From Gracilaria domingensis (Eukaryota; Rhodophyta; Florideophyceae; Gracilariales; Gracilariaceae): 57,853 nt of DNA. The notes beneath the pieces were generated by a model, which had not been told where the DNA came from, did no database searches, and worked only from the letters and a program-made list of their open reading frames with translations. Made by a program: the position numbers and the translations under genes. Positions 33,901 through 45,379 of the stretch are shown one piece after another. The DNA lies in assembly GCA_022539475.1 (NCBI GenBank), contig VCMS01000339.1:1-57853 (forward strand), in the 5' to 3' direction. Position 1 is the first letter of the stretch, and every line of letters starts with the position of its first letter.

Positions 33901-34376
33901 TGTGTAACAGCCTAATTGCGGCATGCAACAGAACGCTTTTCTTGAAAGAAACGTTATCCCTCTGGGGATGCGAAAACCTTTTCCTCATGACTCTGATCGT
34001 TAAGCGGTACAAAGTTTGTACTACAAACTCCGTGCTGGAGTACAACACAGTACTCCGAATGGAGAGTACTGTACTTCAGTACACTGAGGCCACTGTAAAT
34101 CAAAAACGTCTTTTGCCTACAACCGTCTGAAAAACGGTCGATAACACCCCAGTCCGTTCAAATAATGCCAACATCATCATTGAAGTCGTCCCTATGCTTG
34201 GACGGTGACAACAGTACCGTCATATTTTTTGGAGCTCTCTGCGTTCTGGAAACAAAACGCTAAGAGCTTTGGCGTCTTTATCTCCTTAAAAGCTTTGAAT
34301 GAACTTGTTTTAAAGTGGGGCTATTTACTGTTAAGTTTTAACACCTCTTGAAAGTCAACGAGTTTTACTTTCAATA
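30920..34376. other. Long stretch without recognised genes; palindrome inside
   Basis: Short frames only. The minus frame at 31753-32034 (LGAEILGFGALATTPQVPWQ) looks protein-like but I cannot name it. A piece near 33670-33740 on the plus strand (GTVELNFGFKMPDAA) also looks coding. A perfect 42-bp palindrome occurs at 33035-33076. Confidence 0.3.
33035..33076. repeat. Perfect 42-bp palindrome
   Basis: Twenty-one bases on each side of the CTG|CAG centre pair with no mismatch. The arms contain GAGCTCTATAGC. The right side continues as a CT-rich run. Function unknown. It is close to TAGTCTA and TTCCTACG words that recur near 42810-42840. Confidence 0.9.
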
Positions 34377-35483
34377 ATGAACTCGAAACCGTTGGCAAAA
34401 GAGGCCCCAAGGAAGGGGAAAATTGCCAAGAAGACACCACGCAAAACCAGCTTCTGCCGCTTTCGATTCATCCAAAACGAGGACGAAGTTTTGGATGAAG
34501 GTGGTCCAATGTTCGATTCACGAAAGACAGTAGTAAAAGGCGTGCAACTACGATGGAAAGAAGATCTAGAAAACAATAGTGAAACTGATGAGGACGATTG
34601 GAACATTGCACAATTGGTTATCGGGGATGGGACTCAGACGGATTTCAGAACACTTCAAAAGGGAAAATTATATGCGAGTGGAGGACCGCATGGCGATTTG
34701 AACTCGTTCTTTCCCGTAGAGGAAGAAAGTCTTGGGCTTCATTATATAAAAGGACGTTCTGTGTGTGTTAAAGGTAGGTACATCACAGAGAAGGGTATCA
34801 GCGCTCATGGCTCAAGTGCTATTATTGTGCGCTTGGATATGAATATTCTGCGAAGCGACGGATCTACAGGATTTACAGACGAATGCCTGAGGCATCTCAA
34901 GCTACACCCAGGCCACAGTATGAACATAAACTTTCCCGGGCGCCGTAGGAGATGTGAGAGGTCACGAAGGTTTTGGAAGATGGATGAGACAGGTCTTTTT
35001 ATGTCGGGTTCCAATCACAATTGTTTGGTGGCAAGTGCAGTGAACATTGTTCACGCTATGATTATGTGGAAGACATGCTCACTAAAGTCAGCCATCGAGG
35101 CGGCAGAAAGAGCAAAGCGAGTATTTGCGGGCAATTGTGATTTAACGCTCTATACTGTGGCGTCACTTAAGCCTTTGTTTCATCGTATGAAACTCGGTTT
35201 TGATGTGAAGAAGTTTGATACCCGCACGTATCAGTTTGAACCATTTCTTTCAATAACGGAACCGCGTTTTTTCATTGTTCGATTGTCTGGAAGAAGAAAA
35301 CTGGATCATGTGATAGGAGTAGATTTGGCTAGAAAGTGCCTCCTTGATAATTACGAGAGCTATCCTATGTATCCATCGGAGCAGGGATTCAAAATTGCTA
35401 CAGGAGGTACACCACGATCAAGAATAATTGAAGTGAGAGAAATAGTCTTTACAAGAAAGGAATTACTTTCATTTGACAATTAA
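34377..35483 (+). CDS. Intact 368-aa ORF with a possible cysteine-protease-like fold
   Basis: The only long undisrupted frame in the interior besides the finger gene at 36407. The N terminus is basic (KGKIAKKTPRK), then acidic and variable. The C-terminal half contains NHNCLVASAVNIV (Cys216), a run of helices, then KLDHVIGVDLARKCLLDNYE (His311, Asp324, Asn325). A Cys before a helix followed about 95 residues later by His and Asp/Asn in beta strands is the order of papain-like folds, including transposon-borne proteases. This is an inference from motif order, not a family match. ATG at 34377 is preceded by AT-rich sequence. Its open frame among decayed neighbours suggests a younger or mobile gene. 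Confidence 0.5.
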   Translation: MNSKPLAKEAPRKGKIAKKTPRKTSFCRFRFIQNEDEVLDEGGPMFDSRKTVVKGVQLRWKEDLENNSETDEDDWNIAQLVIGDGTQTDFRTLQKGKLYASGGPHGDLNSFFPVEEESLGLHYIKGRSVCVKGRYITEKGISAHGSSAIIVRLDMNILRSDGSTGFTDECLRHLKLHPGHSMNINFPGRRRRCERSRRFWKMDETGLFMSGSNHNCLVASAVNIVHAMIMWKTCSLKSAIEAAERAKRVFAGNCDLTLYTVASLKPLFHRMKLGFDVKKFDTRTYQFEPFLSITEPRFFIVRLSGRRKLDHVIGVDLARKCLLDNYESYPMYPSEQGFKIATGGTPRSRIIEVREIVFTRKELLSFDN

Positions 35484-35542
35484 GACCTTCATGAAGAGAC
35501 CGCAGTCGTTAACCTACTCTGACCATGAATGTAACGAGCAAG

Positions 35543-35875
35543 TTAGCTGACCGTCATGCATAACTTCATTCCACCGACGACATGATCCGCAACTATGCAT
35601 ATGATCGGCCACATTCCTCTGTTCACTGCTTTCACATCCACCGTCTCCGCATTAAACGGCATGATCTGCACTCTATTTGCCGCGTTTCCCCTGTAAACTA
35701 TCCTTTGCACAATCTGACGGCTCCAAAACGGCGAATGCATTGATGCTTGGCTGCCGTATCCAAACACGTAGAAGCAGATAACCGACGGAGCCTTCGCTCT
35801 TATCAGAGGATTTTTGCTGTACCGGTACCCTTTGATACTATGCGTAGCATTGCTTTCCAACCAATCCTTATCTTC
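35543..35875 (-). pseudogene. Multicopper oxidase, last cupredoxin domain fragment
   Basis: HSIKGYRYSKNPLI, FYVFGYGSQASMHSPFWSRQ and VNRGMWPIICIVADHVVGGM. The order matches the C-terminal domain of ceruloplasmin/ferroxidase-type multicopper oxidases, where a G-W---HCH--DH---GM block binds type 1 and type 3 copper. Here the Cys is present, but the flanking His positions are Ile (ICI), so copper binding should fail. Only this domain is present. It abuts the 3' end of the preceding minus-strand sequence. Confidence 0.6.
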
Positions 35876-36257
35876 CGCCAGCTGCTCCAGAAGCGCCGAT
35901 GTGGCATTTTACAGCCGTAGATGAACGTTTCTCGTCCGGAAACATTTCCTTGCTACTCTTCGCCTCGTGGGATCCAAGTGCTAGTTCTTCCAATGGTTGT
36001 GATAAGCTCGGTTTAAATCTAGATTGATAGTTTCTTCCTGTGAACCCGGTGATTGTGCTAAAGTTCTCGACTGTTTGATATGATTCGCCGGTGTTGGACG
36101 ATCCTAATTCTCGCGGTCCATGAACGCCGTTTGATCTGTGCGCGTCAATGCCTGGGACAGACCCATTCAAAGCTGGTTTTTGCTTTAGCTGGCCGAAGGT
36201 CTTCCGGTCAAGGCCCATGTCAGGATGTATCACCGGTCCCGCAGAGTTCTTCCCCAA
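35868..36257 (-). pseudogene. Probable frameshifted 3' continuation of the finger gene
   Basis: A 129-codon Ser/Pro/Gly-rich frame. A bridging segment in the frame of the upstream gene (FPKRRSPMDSSAPNGLSASE) leads into it through a one-base frame change near 36270. Low complexity, with no domain. It stops just before the multicopper oxidase fragment. Confidence 0.35.
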
Positions 36258-36406
36258 ATTTATTGCATTTCGTTCTTAAGGACCAGAGACATAGGCTCGC
36301 TTGCAGATAGGCCATTTGGCGCAGATGAGTCCATCGGAGACCTTCTCTTTGGAAAGGCGGCTATTTCATTCCTGTGACAGGTCGACATTGAACCGAGCTC
36401 AGAACC

Positions 36407-38887
36407 TCAGCCAAATGTTGAGACTCCCATCCTCGCTCGTTCAGTATCTCGCCTTTGATAACCGTCATCGCAATTCATGTTGCTGAAGGCAACACCAAGA
36501 TCGTATAGATCTTGCGAACGCACAGGACGTTCTGATCGTTCTTTGCCCCCTCGATAAAAGGGTTCAACCCTGCCGGGTAGGGACCCTCCACCATCTTCGC
36601 TGGTGAAGGGATTGCTGATCAAGTCATTATCCACTCGGTCCTTTGGGAACCACCCGGCTGCGAATGGAGGTACGACGGACGAAGGGATTGGTAGCACGCT
36701 TGGTGTCAATATCCATGGCAGTGGACCTACGCGAACGCTTTTGATTGACTCGCGCAATCCGTCCGAAAGCCGATCGACGTAAGTTGAGGATAGATTTGGT
36801 GCAACCCCACACGAAAGGGTGCGACAAGGGGTGCAGGTAGATTTGTCTCGGTCATTTAGAGCTGTACATGCCCAACATCGCCGCCACCCCGCTGTTGACA
36901 ATTCCTTGGCTTGCTCGTTAGACCCTTGATTTCCTCTGGTTAAGCTTGCGGACTGGGCTTGTATCATGCAAGCGTCCCAAGGATTTGTTTAACGCAACAA
37001 ACGACATCGGTGCTTATCTGTTGGGCGCTTGCTTCATCACTTACCCAACTCTTCTATGCGGGGAATTAGATAATGGATCTCTCGAAGCAGCCACTGACGA
37101 TGTGCCTCAGTGGGAAGGCTGTTAGGCTCATGATAGGCTGTGGGACGAGTGGATGTTTGCATTTTTGCGATAGAATCACATGCTTCCAGAAGAGTACGAT
37201 GCAAATGACTCGCAAGGTACTGATGTCGCAAGATCTTGGCAGATAAGTGCTGGCTTCGTTTGAGCCACGAAAAAGAGAATTCTGGCTGAGAGGCTCTTAT
37301 TCGGTCGCTGTACTGATTTCGCGTATTAGCACGGTCAATTGATGTTAAGCTGCGACGAAGCGCTGTTGCGGTCATTGGATGCGCTTTTGCCACTGAGTGA
37401 TCGGGATCATGACTGGACACGTCAGCGTGGTTTGCCGAACTGGGAACACCATGTAATTCGCGTGGGTCGGCCGATTTGTGTGACGGTGATTGTTCGGATC
37501 TCGTGGTTAGCTCTGGATTTTGCGCTTCATTTAAATCGGTAGCACTTTCGGAGGCTGAATCCAGCGTTTGTTTAGTCGACTGAGTGGGGTTTGAAGTGGT
37601 GGTCGAACGCATTGGGTGTCTCTGTTGCGTTTCGAATGGTTGAAGCACGTGATGTTGCAAGTGCGCCATGGCCGAGGACTGAGTCGAAATTAAGGTGGGT
37701 GAATGCGCTTCGGGTTTGCCTCCTGTTCGACTTGAAGCTGGTTCGCCCAAGTCATTTTCTTGAGGTGTAAGCTGGTTTGTGCTCACTAAAGCAGTGTTTG
37801 TAGTGGTTGGCAATTCGCCAGATGGCGTAGAGGAAGAATGAGAACGATCTGCATAAATCCATGTCGAGGCTACTGATGATGGGACAGAAGGAGTATCTGA
37901 AAGCAGTGGGGTTGACAGGGGTTGAAGTTGTTGCTTTGTCGGCTGAGGTTGAGTTGGAGGTTGCGGTTGATGTGACAAGATGGGCTTTGGCGCTGGCACT
38001 GACTGCCAATCCTGAGTTATATTAGCAAGGCGGGCTAGTTTGGCGTACAAGCGACGCAAAGAGGAAAGATTTGATATGGAGTGAAGCAGGGAATCAACAT
38101 GGGCAGTAGTGACAACATTTGGATTACTGGCGAGCGCTTGCAGGTGAGCAATGTTTTTGACGGTTCGCAGTAGCTGTGTCCATGCGTCGCGGACGATGTT
38201 GCAGAGCTTAGCTATTGGGACTTCGATAAAGTCTGGCTTCGGAGGCAGCCTGAGCTGTACAGTGCGATTTTGAACGTTGTGATCGGCGACAAGAACGAAA
38301 AAGTCTGCGCGCGATATGGCGACGACGTCAGGCAGAAGCTCCGGGATGATAGCTGTGCACACGTCTGTGACGGGATGTTCGAATTCGGTCTGAAGAAAGC
38401 CATGCACGCCTTTGGCGGCTAGCGAACGGAGAATGATGTGGGCGTGAGGGAGGAGGCGCTGGGGTGATCCTGGCAGAACGGCGAGCTGGAGGGTTGGGTT
38501 TCGGAAGGTTAGGGCGTAGCGGGAGGCGGTGGAGGCAGCCTGGGTGAAAGCGGAAAGGGAAAGGGGGAGAGGGGGCGGCGGCGCAGGGGTGGGGATGGTG
38601 GGCTGCGGCTGCATGCCGAGGGGCGGGCAGCGCGGTAGACGTTGGCGGAGGCGGAGGAAATTGGTGGGGGCGTAGGGGGGAAGCGGGGGTGGTGAGGGTG
38701 GGAGAGGAGGGGGTTTTGGGTTACATAAGCGGGGGCGGGGGCGGGGGCGGGGAAGGGGAAGGGAGGCGGCCGCTTGGGAAGAGAGGGATGGCGGGCGAAC
38801 AAAAAGGCTGGACGTTGGCGAGCGCGTCGTAGTGGAGGCGTGGCGGCCGCCGGGCGTTTTGGACGCGGGCAGGGAGCCATGGGACAC
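36407..38887 (-). CDS. Proline-rich protein with a C-terminal RanBP2-type zinc finger; one intron
   Basis: Exon 1 (38887-37045) ends G|GTAAGT. Exon 2 (36957-36407) follows an 87-bp intron ending ATACAAG. Joined length is 2394 nt, exactly 798 codons with stop, giving 797 aa. The N-terminal 110 residues are Pro-rich and encoded by a GC-rich island. Residues 110-310 look globular and are followed by a Ser/Thr/Gln-rich linker. At 639-659 a RanBP2 finger is complete: Trp639, Cys642, Cys645, Asn649, Cys656, Cys659. Such fingers bind ubiquitin, Ran or single-stranded RNA. After the TGA at 36407 the same frame stays protein-like, so the stop may be premature. Family not recognised. Confidence 0.5.
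36958..37044 (-). other. 87-bp GT-AG intron
   Basis: Donor GTAAGT at 37044, acceptor ACAAG ending at 36958. Splicing removes an in-frame TGA at 37037 and restores the frame into the RanBP2 finger. It is the best supported intron in the window. Confidence 0.6.
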
Positions 38888-39170
38888 ACGCTTGTACCGA
38901 CCATTGGTCTACTGTTGAAACGGCGCCTCTCTGGCGCATGCGCGCGGCGCGCGCGTGGCTGCACGTGCCTCACCGATCCGTTCGGGGCGCGCGATCAAGC
39001 GTCGCCGCTGACAGCGCGCTGTAAACGGGACCGCTTGTCGGCTGCACGCGCGGAAGCGCGCATAAAGCGATCCGCAATAGATCGCCTCGTGTGCGCGTGG
39101 CGCGCCGAATTGTCCCAAGAGCGGCTGTGGGTGCACTCGTGGCGCCGCGCTGCTTGCGGCTAACGCCTCG
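38888..39170. other. CpG-rich 5' region of the finger gene
   Basis: A dense run of CGCGC words directly upstream of the ORF start at 38887, ending at the 3' edge of the SEN1-like fragment. Probably a promoter island. No conserved box recognised. Confidence 0.4.
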
Positions 39171-42060
39171 TTGCACCTCCTTCGGCAATGCTTTTATACG
39201 CATTAGATGGAGCACACACGAGCTCACGTATGGCAGGAATTCGTATCCTGAAAGGCACGTCATCCACAGACACCCGGACGGCGCGCGGAAAAGAGCGATT
39301 CTGTGAAGTAGTAATGAATGCAGAAATCATGGTCATGGTGGTTGACGTTTTTCCTGTACCTGGTGGGCCCTGGATTAGGCTCAGAGCTTCATGATTCTTC
39401 TTAAAGAACCTTTCATTTGCTTCTGGCCCATAGTATTGGAGTAACAGCCCCGACGACCGAACCACATTGCCTATGGCATCGGCTTGAGAGTGGTTGAGGC
39501 CTCCGATTTTCTCAAGATCACAAATGAATTCAGATGAAGCAGCAGCAAGACCGGTAGACGTCTCTCGGTTACTGACATAAACCCTGGCATTTACCGACAA
39601 GCCCTGAGATGGGTCAAATATCGGCCATAGTATGCCATCTGGAAGATTAGATATCCACCACAATGCTTCAATCTGCCTCTGAAATGTGACCAGGCTGGAT
39701 AGACGACTTATCTGAATGCGTCGTCCTTTCCTAAGAACCTTATCAAGCCCATCGTCAAAACATATTTGTAGGACCAGCTCATGAACGTCCTTTTACACCT
39801 TCGAGGTAGAGACGAGTGCTATAGCTTCCGCTTGGGTTGCTCCATCGCGTTCTGTACACCTTGCCGGAGGTATTCGAAGGTATACTAGGTCTGTTGACTG
39901 AGCTTGAAAAACGGAGAATTGTGAACTCGATAGGTCCTGTCCAAACTCTTTCGGAATTCCTCCTTGGTCCGGACAGAAGTTTAAACGCAGCTGATGAAAG
40001 TGTCCAAGACTTGAAGGTGGTTCTTGCACCTCAAAAGCAGTGCGGCAATACCTGTAACCGTTCGAGTCGTGCTGAAACTGCGAGGCAAAGTTATTTTCTT
40101 CCCTTACTGTGTTTTGAATCGAAGCGCGGCACTCTGATATAAGCAGTGGCTCCCAGAATTCCACGTACTCTTCAACATTTGCGTATGTCTTACCAAATTC
40201 TCTGAAATCGCCTGATACCGACACCTTCGGCTCTGTCTTGTGAATAAGAGCTCGATACACAAGATCCATATCGCGTGGTGGCAGATTACTAACACTTTTC
40301 AGCAGTGTGCACTCACGAAAAAGCTCTTCTTCTGGATCTAGGCTTGAAGTCACCTCTCGTGCCGCAGTCCCTTCTAGTTCTACAGGTGGTTCCTTAGATG
40401 GGCTTCCACTGCTTAGTTTGTCATTGGCATCCATGGACTGTAGCACCCGATTACTCTCTGCAACCAAGCGAGCAGCTTTCTTTGCCCTTGCTTGCTTAAT
40501 CTGAATCTCAAATGGGGTTTTGGTTGGCTGGCTTTCTGGTTGCAGCCCGCGACGAGCCTTTGGCCGTACAGGTGCATCGCCGAGCAGCTCCTTTCTCAAG
40601 TCACTCAAAGGACCATTAGCCCTCACAGGCTTCAATATAGTTCTAGCCAGCGGAAGTCTGGGTCGTGGATTAGGAATAGGTCCCCGAGTGATCGTGTTGT
40701 TCCTGATCGCGTGGATTTGAGTATGTCTATCCCTGCTCGATTCAGGTGCTTTCCGAGGGAAAAAATGATCAATCCTCGTGCTGTTGAGGACCTTGGGCTT
40801 TATGTCATTGCCCGTCACCTTATCAATTTTTGACCACCCCTTCAAAAACGACTTCGCTGCATCAAAACCCCCCTTCTGAACAAACATTTCACATTGCTCG
40901 AATGTCATCCGATTACCTTCTGAGCTAACCCTTACCGTTACCATGTGATGCGATAATTTTGCACATGGCAGAACGATGCCCCTCCGAAGTCTTCCACTCA
41001 GAAGCCATTGATGCCATTGTGTATGCCCAAGAAGCGAGGACACCTGAATCTTTCATACAGTGCATGCTAAACAGTCCTTTCGTCGCGTTGCGAACTACTA
41101 CCGCCTGTGATTGAGGTGAGGCTTTGCGATTCGCGTCAGCGTAGAGTATACTCCATATCTCTCGCAGTTTGGTGAATAATTGACAGCACCTTTGACGATA
41201 CTCCTCTTCCGCGATGTTCTTCTCAAAACTCTTCCAGTTCACAGAGAGACATTGAACTACAGCCATCGCCCAGTGCGATGTGGACCTAGCACGCAACAGA
41301 GAAGTGTAGCATGAATCATGAAGGATTTGGAACCACAGGAAAAAAGCAGCATACGTCCTTGGGGAGACCATGTCGCCAAGAGCATACATGATGCGCAGTT
41401 AAGAATAGACCCCATCAACAAGCATGGATTCCGCCTCTGGATTCTTGTTAACGGCAGTAGTAAGAAGCTTTGACTGACTACTATAATTCGAAGTACTCTG
41501 AAGTCCAAACGATCTCCGCATTGCAGCCAAGCATTGCACACTGACGTCCTTTTTCGCGCTCGATAACAGATGAGCCGCATGAAACGGCCATAGACGCATC
41601 CAGGTTTGGGTCGACCTCATATCGCAGATCCGTCGAAACCGTGACCAAGGAAGTTCCTGAACGGTGTTGATAGATTCTACAAAGCGCCTCTTCTGCTTCA
41701 ATATCATCGAAGGGGAGGATTGTCCATAAGATTGGGAAACACCCTCTTCGTCAACAAACGTTGCTTGAACCATTCTGTTGTCTAGAATCCTGATCACTCA
41801 ATGCAAGTCCAAGAGAACAGACTTTTCTCTATCCATGAAAGCGTCACTATGAGAATCGTGACTTCTGATATGAGTCCCGGATAACACTTCTCGCCATAAA
41901 GGTCCCACCCATGTCCTTTTGGGGTTGCTTTTCCCACCGATGTTCAATAAGTCCGACAAAAGATGTTCCTCGTCCCCACGCATTTCTCCAATTGTAACTC
42001 TTTCGTCGAGAAACGTTGAGGGGTACTTTCTCTCTCTGCGCTGTAGACTTTTTGATTTTC
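39160..42060 (-). pseudogene. SEN1/senataxin-like SF1 helicase, truncated and broken
   Basis: Successive minus segments 41983-41798, 41797-41399 and 41389-40925 share one frame across TGA and TAA stops. A shift near 40930 leads to 41043-39793, and the same frame crosses TAA at 39793 into 39663-39160. YVEFWEPLLISECRASIQ is the SEN1 pre-helicase signature. LNHSQADAIGN and SLIQGPPGTGKTSTTMTMI are the Q motif and an intact Walker A. VCAPSNA is motif Ia. Sequence then ends, so motifs II-VI are missing. SEN1 resolves RNA-DNA hybrids and terminates transcription. At least three nonsense codons and one frameshift make this a pseudogene. Confidence 0.8.
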
Positions 42061-42069
42061 ATACTGGGA

Positions 42070-43926
42070 GCCTTCTTGACGCTCCTCCAGGAATAGTCGT
42101 CATTTTATGGACTCTATGGCGCTTTTAGGTCTCTCAGTGGATAGATCCAAAAACAGAACGCGGCAGTTCAGCGAGAAGCAAAGAGCATAGCCCACATTAG
42201 CAAGCCAGGACAGATCTACATTATGTGGGTACTAAGTACTGCGGTGCGAAAGAGAACGAATCTGCTGATCGACTCGTACTGTCAGTACTGAGAATTGCGC
42301 TTGCAGAACAATTCAAAGTCAGGCTGGATTATCTGGATGTTCGTTCCACTTTGCACAAAAACCCAAAGAGCAAAAGTCCCCTTAACACTCTACTAGACTT
42401 CGTGAAGAGCAATGCTGAAATTCGCAAAGCGGAAGTGAACTTGCCTAGTTCTTCACTGGACATGTTTCATGTTCGAGCGTTACATCCTGTTGCCTAATAT
42501 CTAGATAAGATAGTTTTAAGATGTGAATGCGAAACAGAACTTGAGAAAATCGTAGAACGCTAAGTTCTATCCTGGCTCAACAAACGCGTCGCAGAAGGAA
42601 GAATTACCAATGCCGAAAAAACGAGAAGAGAAGTCTTTCTTACAAATGAGTAAAAAGTGGCCTCAAAAGTTTTGGCCTTCCTGAAGAGAGAGAATTATCT
42701 AGAATAAGTAGCTCTCTCTTAGTTTCGTAATAGGGAACTTAGGACCACAGTGAAGAAGAAAGAAGAGGAAAAGGGATCATCTGCTCAGAGCTTCCCATTC
42801 CCCTCACTCTAATACGGGCCCAGTAGTCTACTAGTTCCTACGGGCGGCAGAGTGTTCCTGTTGAAAGAAGCGCTCTAAGGCCAACACCCTCTTGGGCTAC
42901 TTCTCAATCCTCTCTGCAACATTCATTCGTCGATGATCTTGGCGAAGTGATGAGCATACAATTGTTATTCAGAAGACGTCATAAAACGTAGTGTTCTGTA
43001 TCGTTAAATACCCCAGGTCGACATTGGCAAGCCGCTCTCTTCCCAGTCATATACGTTCCGAGCGGGTGCTAACAAGATACATGTCTCACAGACAGTTGCC
43101 ACAACTTTGTCGACAAAGTCACCTCCGCGTGTCGCAGAGAAATCAGATTTGCAATGTTCGGGGCTGTTGAGTGTAGTTCCAGCTCGAATTAAAGGCCTAG
43201 GATGTCTATGGCCATTGCTTAAATTGATCTCCAAATCTAAAGATTAGAATGCTATTCATGTCTTGGAGGTTGACAAAGATGTCAAAGCTTAGATACGCAT
43301 CGCGGCAAGGGTAAAGTAACTCGAAATTGTTTCGAGTTGGGGGGATAGGAGGCGATACGGATCGAGTGTCATCCAAAACGAGTGGCTGCATTTTTATTGC
43401 TTTGGCATTTACAGAATACATAGCACGTCTGGTGCGAAGTAAAAGTCATGTCTGTGCACTACCGCTTTAAGGAAGGAGAGAAATGTGCTCAAGAGAAACT
43501 TTTTTGTGGCTTCGACAACGCTACTAGAGTGTTTTCCTTTGTCAGGTTTGCGCTATACGGGCGACCACGTTTCGAGCAGAGTATGGCGTAGCCATGAATG
43601 ACAGCTAGATCTAGTTCATGCTGTTGTCAAGCCAGCTGGCTGGGCAAGTAGTTGAACAATAGGAAGTGCTGCTGTCCATATGAGTTAATTCTAGTTCAAA
43701 ACGCATCTGGATGTCAACTCCAAAAGCTGATCGTGAAACTAAGGGAGACAAGAAAGAAAGTTAGAGATACATACCAATTTCAGGTTTTCGAAATGGAGAT
43801 TCTCTTGGAACAGAGCACATCGACGACGCCACCATGCTTGGTGAGAAATCGCAGGAAAGATGGCAATGACTCAAAATCAATAGAAGTTCCTTCCAAAGAA
43901 CGGATGGGAACTTCTCTTGTTGGAGA
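42070..43926. other. No recognised gene
   Basis: Short frames only. Two partly overlapping minus frames at 43004-43421 look protein-like but frameshifted (RAGTTLNSPEHCKSDF) and could not be identified. A CT/GA-rich patch at 42690-42850 has words in common with the palindrome region near 33035-33110 (TAGTCTA, TTCCTACG). Confidence 0.3.
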
Positions 43927-44490
43927 ATGCAAGGTGCGCACATTCAAAACCAGATTGGAAAAGTGCTTGTAAACTATCCTCTGCATGACTATGTCACTGA
44001 TAACATGTCGACATATCCGAGTCCCATGCGGCTACTAATTGCTTTTGATCTTGCATACAACCTATACTCTGGCTTTGGGTGCTGGATTCCAGGGATGAAG
44101 CCATTGATTCAGCGTGCCCTCGCGAAGATCAAAAAGGTCAACCCGGCTCTCTACGTTCTCCGCGAAAGAATCAGGAAATCATTACAACTTTACTCCTCTG
44201 AGCCAACGGAGCCATACTTGAATAGCCAGAACTATGGTGAGCTCTTTGGCATTCAAATCATATGTTTCGTCGATGACACTAATGTGTATCGGGTTACAAT
44301 CCACAAAACATTTGAAAACATTTGAGGGAAACCTTGTAACGAAGCCCATGAATGGGGCAGTCTTCATCTTCAATCCGAGAACTGGACAACTGTACTTAAA
44401 GATAATCCATACATCTGTATGGCAGGGACAGAAATGTCTCTCCCAGCTAGGAAAATGGAAGACTGCCGAAGAAACGGCGTCCTGCATCTC
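43927..44490 (+). pseudogene. Prp8 spliceosome core protein, internal fragment
   Basis: [90 protein letters not shown] and GKWKTAEET follow in the order found in Prp8, the scaffold of the spliceosome active site, around its endonuclease-like domain. The match is very strong. A 10-base tandem duplication (AAACATTTGA twice, near 44306-44325) shifts the frame in the middle. The remaining 90 percent of this very large protein is absent. The fragment is followed within a few bases by catalase. Confidence 0.92.
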
Positions 44491-44491
44491 T

Positions 44492-45379
44492 TAACGGTCC
44501 TGTTCTTCTTCAAGATATCTACATGCTGGAAAAGGTCCGCCGTCTCAATCATGAACGCATCCCAGAACGAGCTGTACACGGAAGAGGAGCAGGTGCTCAC
44601 GGCTATTTCCAACCAGTATGAATCCCTGCCTCATCTTACGAGAGCGAAAGTTTTCAACACCGAGGCCAAGACAGAAGTGTTTGTCCGCTTTTCAACTGTG
44701 ATCCATGGAAAAGACTCGCCGGAGACTGTCAGAGATCCGAGAGGGTGGGCAATCAAATTCAAGAAGGAGGAGGGAAATTGGGATCTGCTCGGAAACAACT
44801 TGCCGGTGTTCTTCATTCGCGATGCCATTAAGTTCCCGGATAGGGTGCACAGCCTGAAGCCCGATCCAGTCACAAACCCGCCGGACCCGAACCGTTTCTT
44901 CGATCTCTTGTCCGCATTGGGCGGAATGGCAACCAACATGCTCACTCACGTGTATTCGGACCTTGGAATTCCGGCTTCCTATCGGTTTATGGATGGAAAC
45001 TCCGTGCATGCGTTCAAGTTTGTTAATAAGAATCGGGAGGTCACATATGTGAAGTTCCGGTGGTTCACTAATCAAGGTGTTCGAAACCTTACTCGCAACG
45101 AGGCGGCACGCATTCAGTCTGAGAGTTTCAGCCACGCTAAGAAGGATCTCTACGACGCTATTGAACGGAAGAATTTCCCATCATGAGAGCTGGCCACTCA
45201 GACCATGAAACCGGAACAGCTTGACGACTTTGAGTTCAATCCCCTCGATGCGACAAAGGAGTGGCCTGTACATCAGTTCCCTTTCACGCCAATCGGCAAG
45301 ATTGTGCTTGATCGAATCCAGGCAAACTTCCACATCTTCTCAGAGCAATCTGCGTTCGACCCTGGAAACTTCCTCCCAG
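44492..45379 (+). pseudogene. Catalase fragment, frameshifted, Trp to stop
   Basis: [16 protein letters not shown] and [18 protein letters not shown] (active-site His at 44577-44579) lie in one frame. After a shift near 44605 come VFVRFSTVIHGKDSPETVRD, GNNLPVFFIRDAIKFPD (active-site Asn), GIPASYRFMDGNSVHAFK and YVKFRWFTNQG. TGA at 45184-45186 stands where catalases have Trp (FPSWEL). The frame then continues to EQSAFDPGNFLP. Catalases break down hydrogen peroxide using haem. The C-terminal part with the haem-ligand Tyr is replaced by an aldo-keto reductase. Confidence 0.92.

Noticed and set aside
21982..45186. TGA at conserved Trp positions (MetAP1, catalase) as evidence of a code in which TGA encodes Trp
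   Set aside because: TAG and TAA interrupt other fragments equally, TGG is common throughout, and frameshifts coexist. Pseudogene decay explains all.
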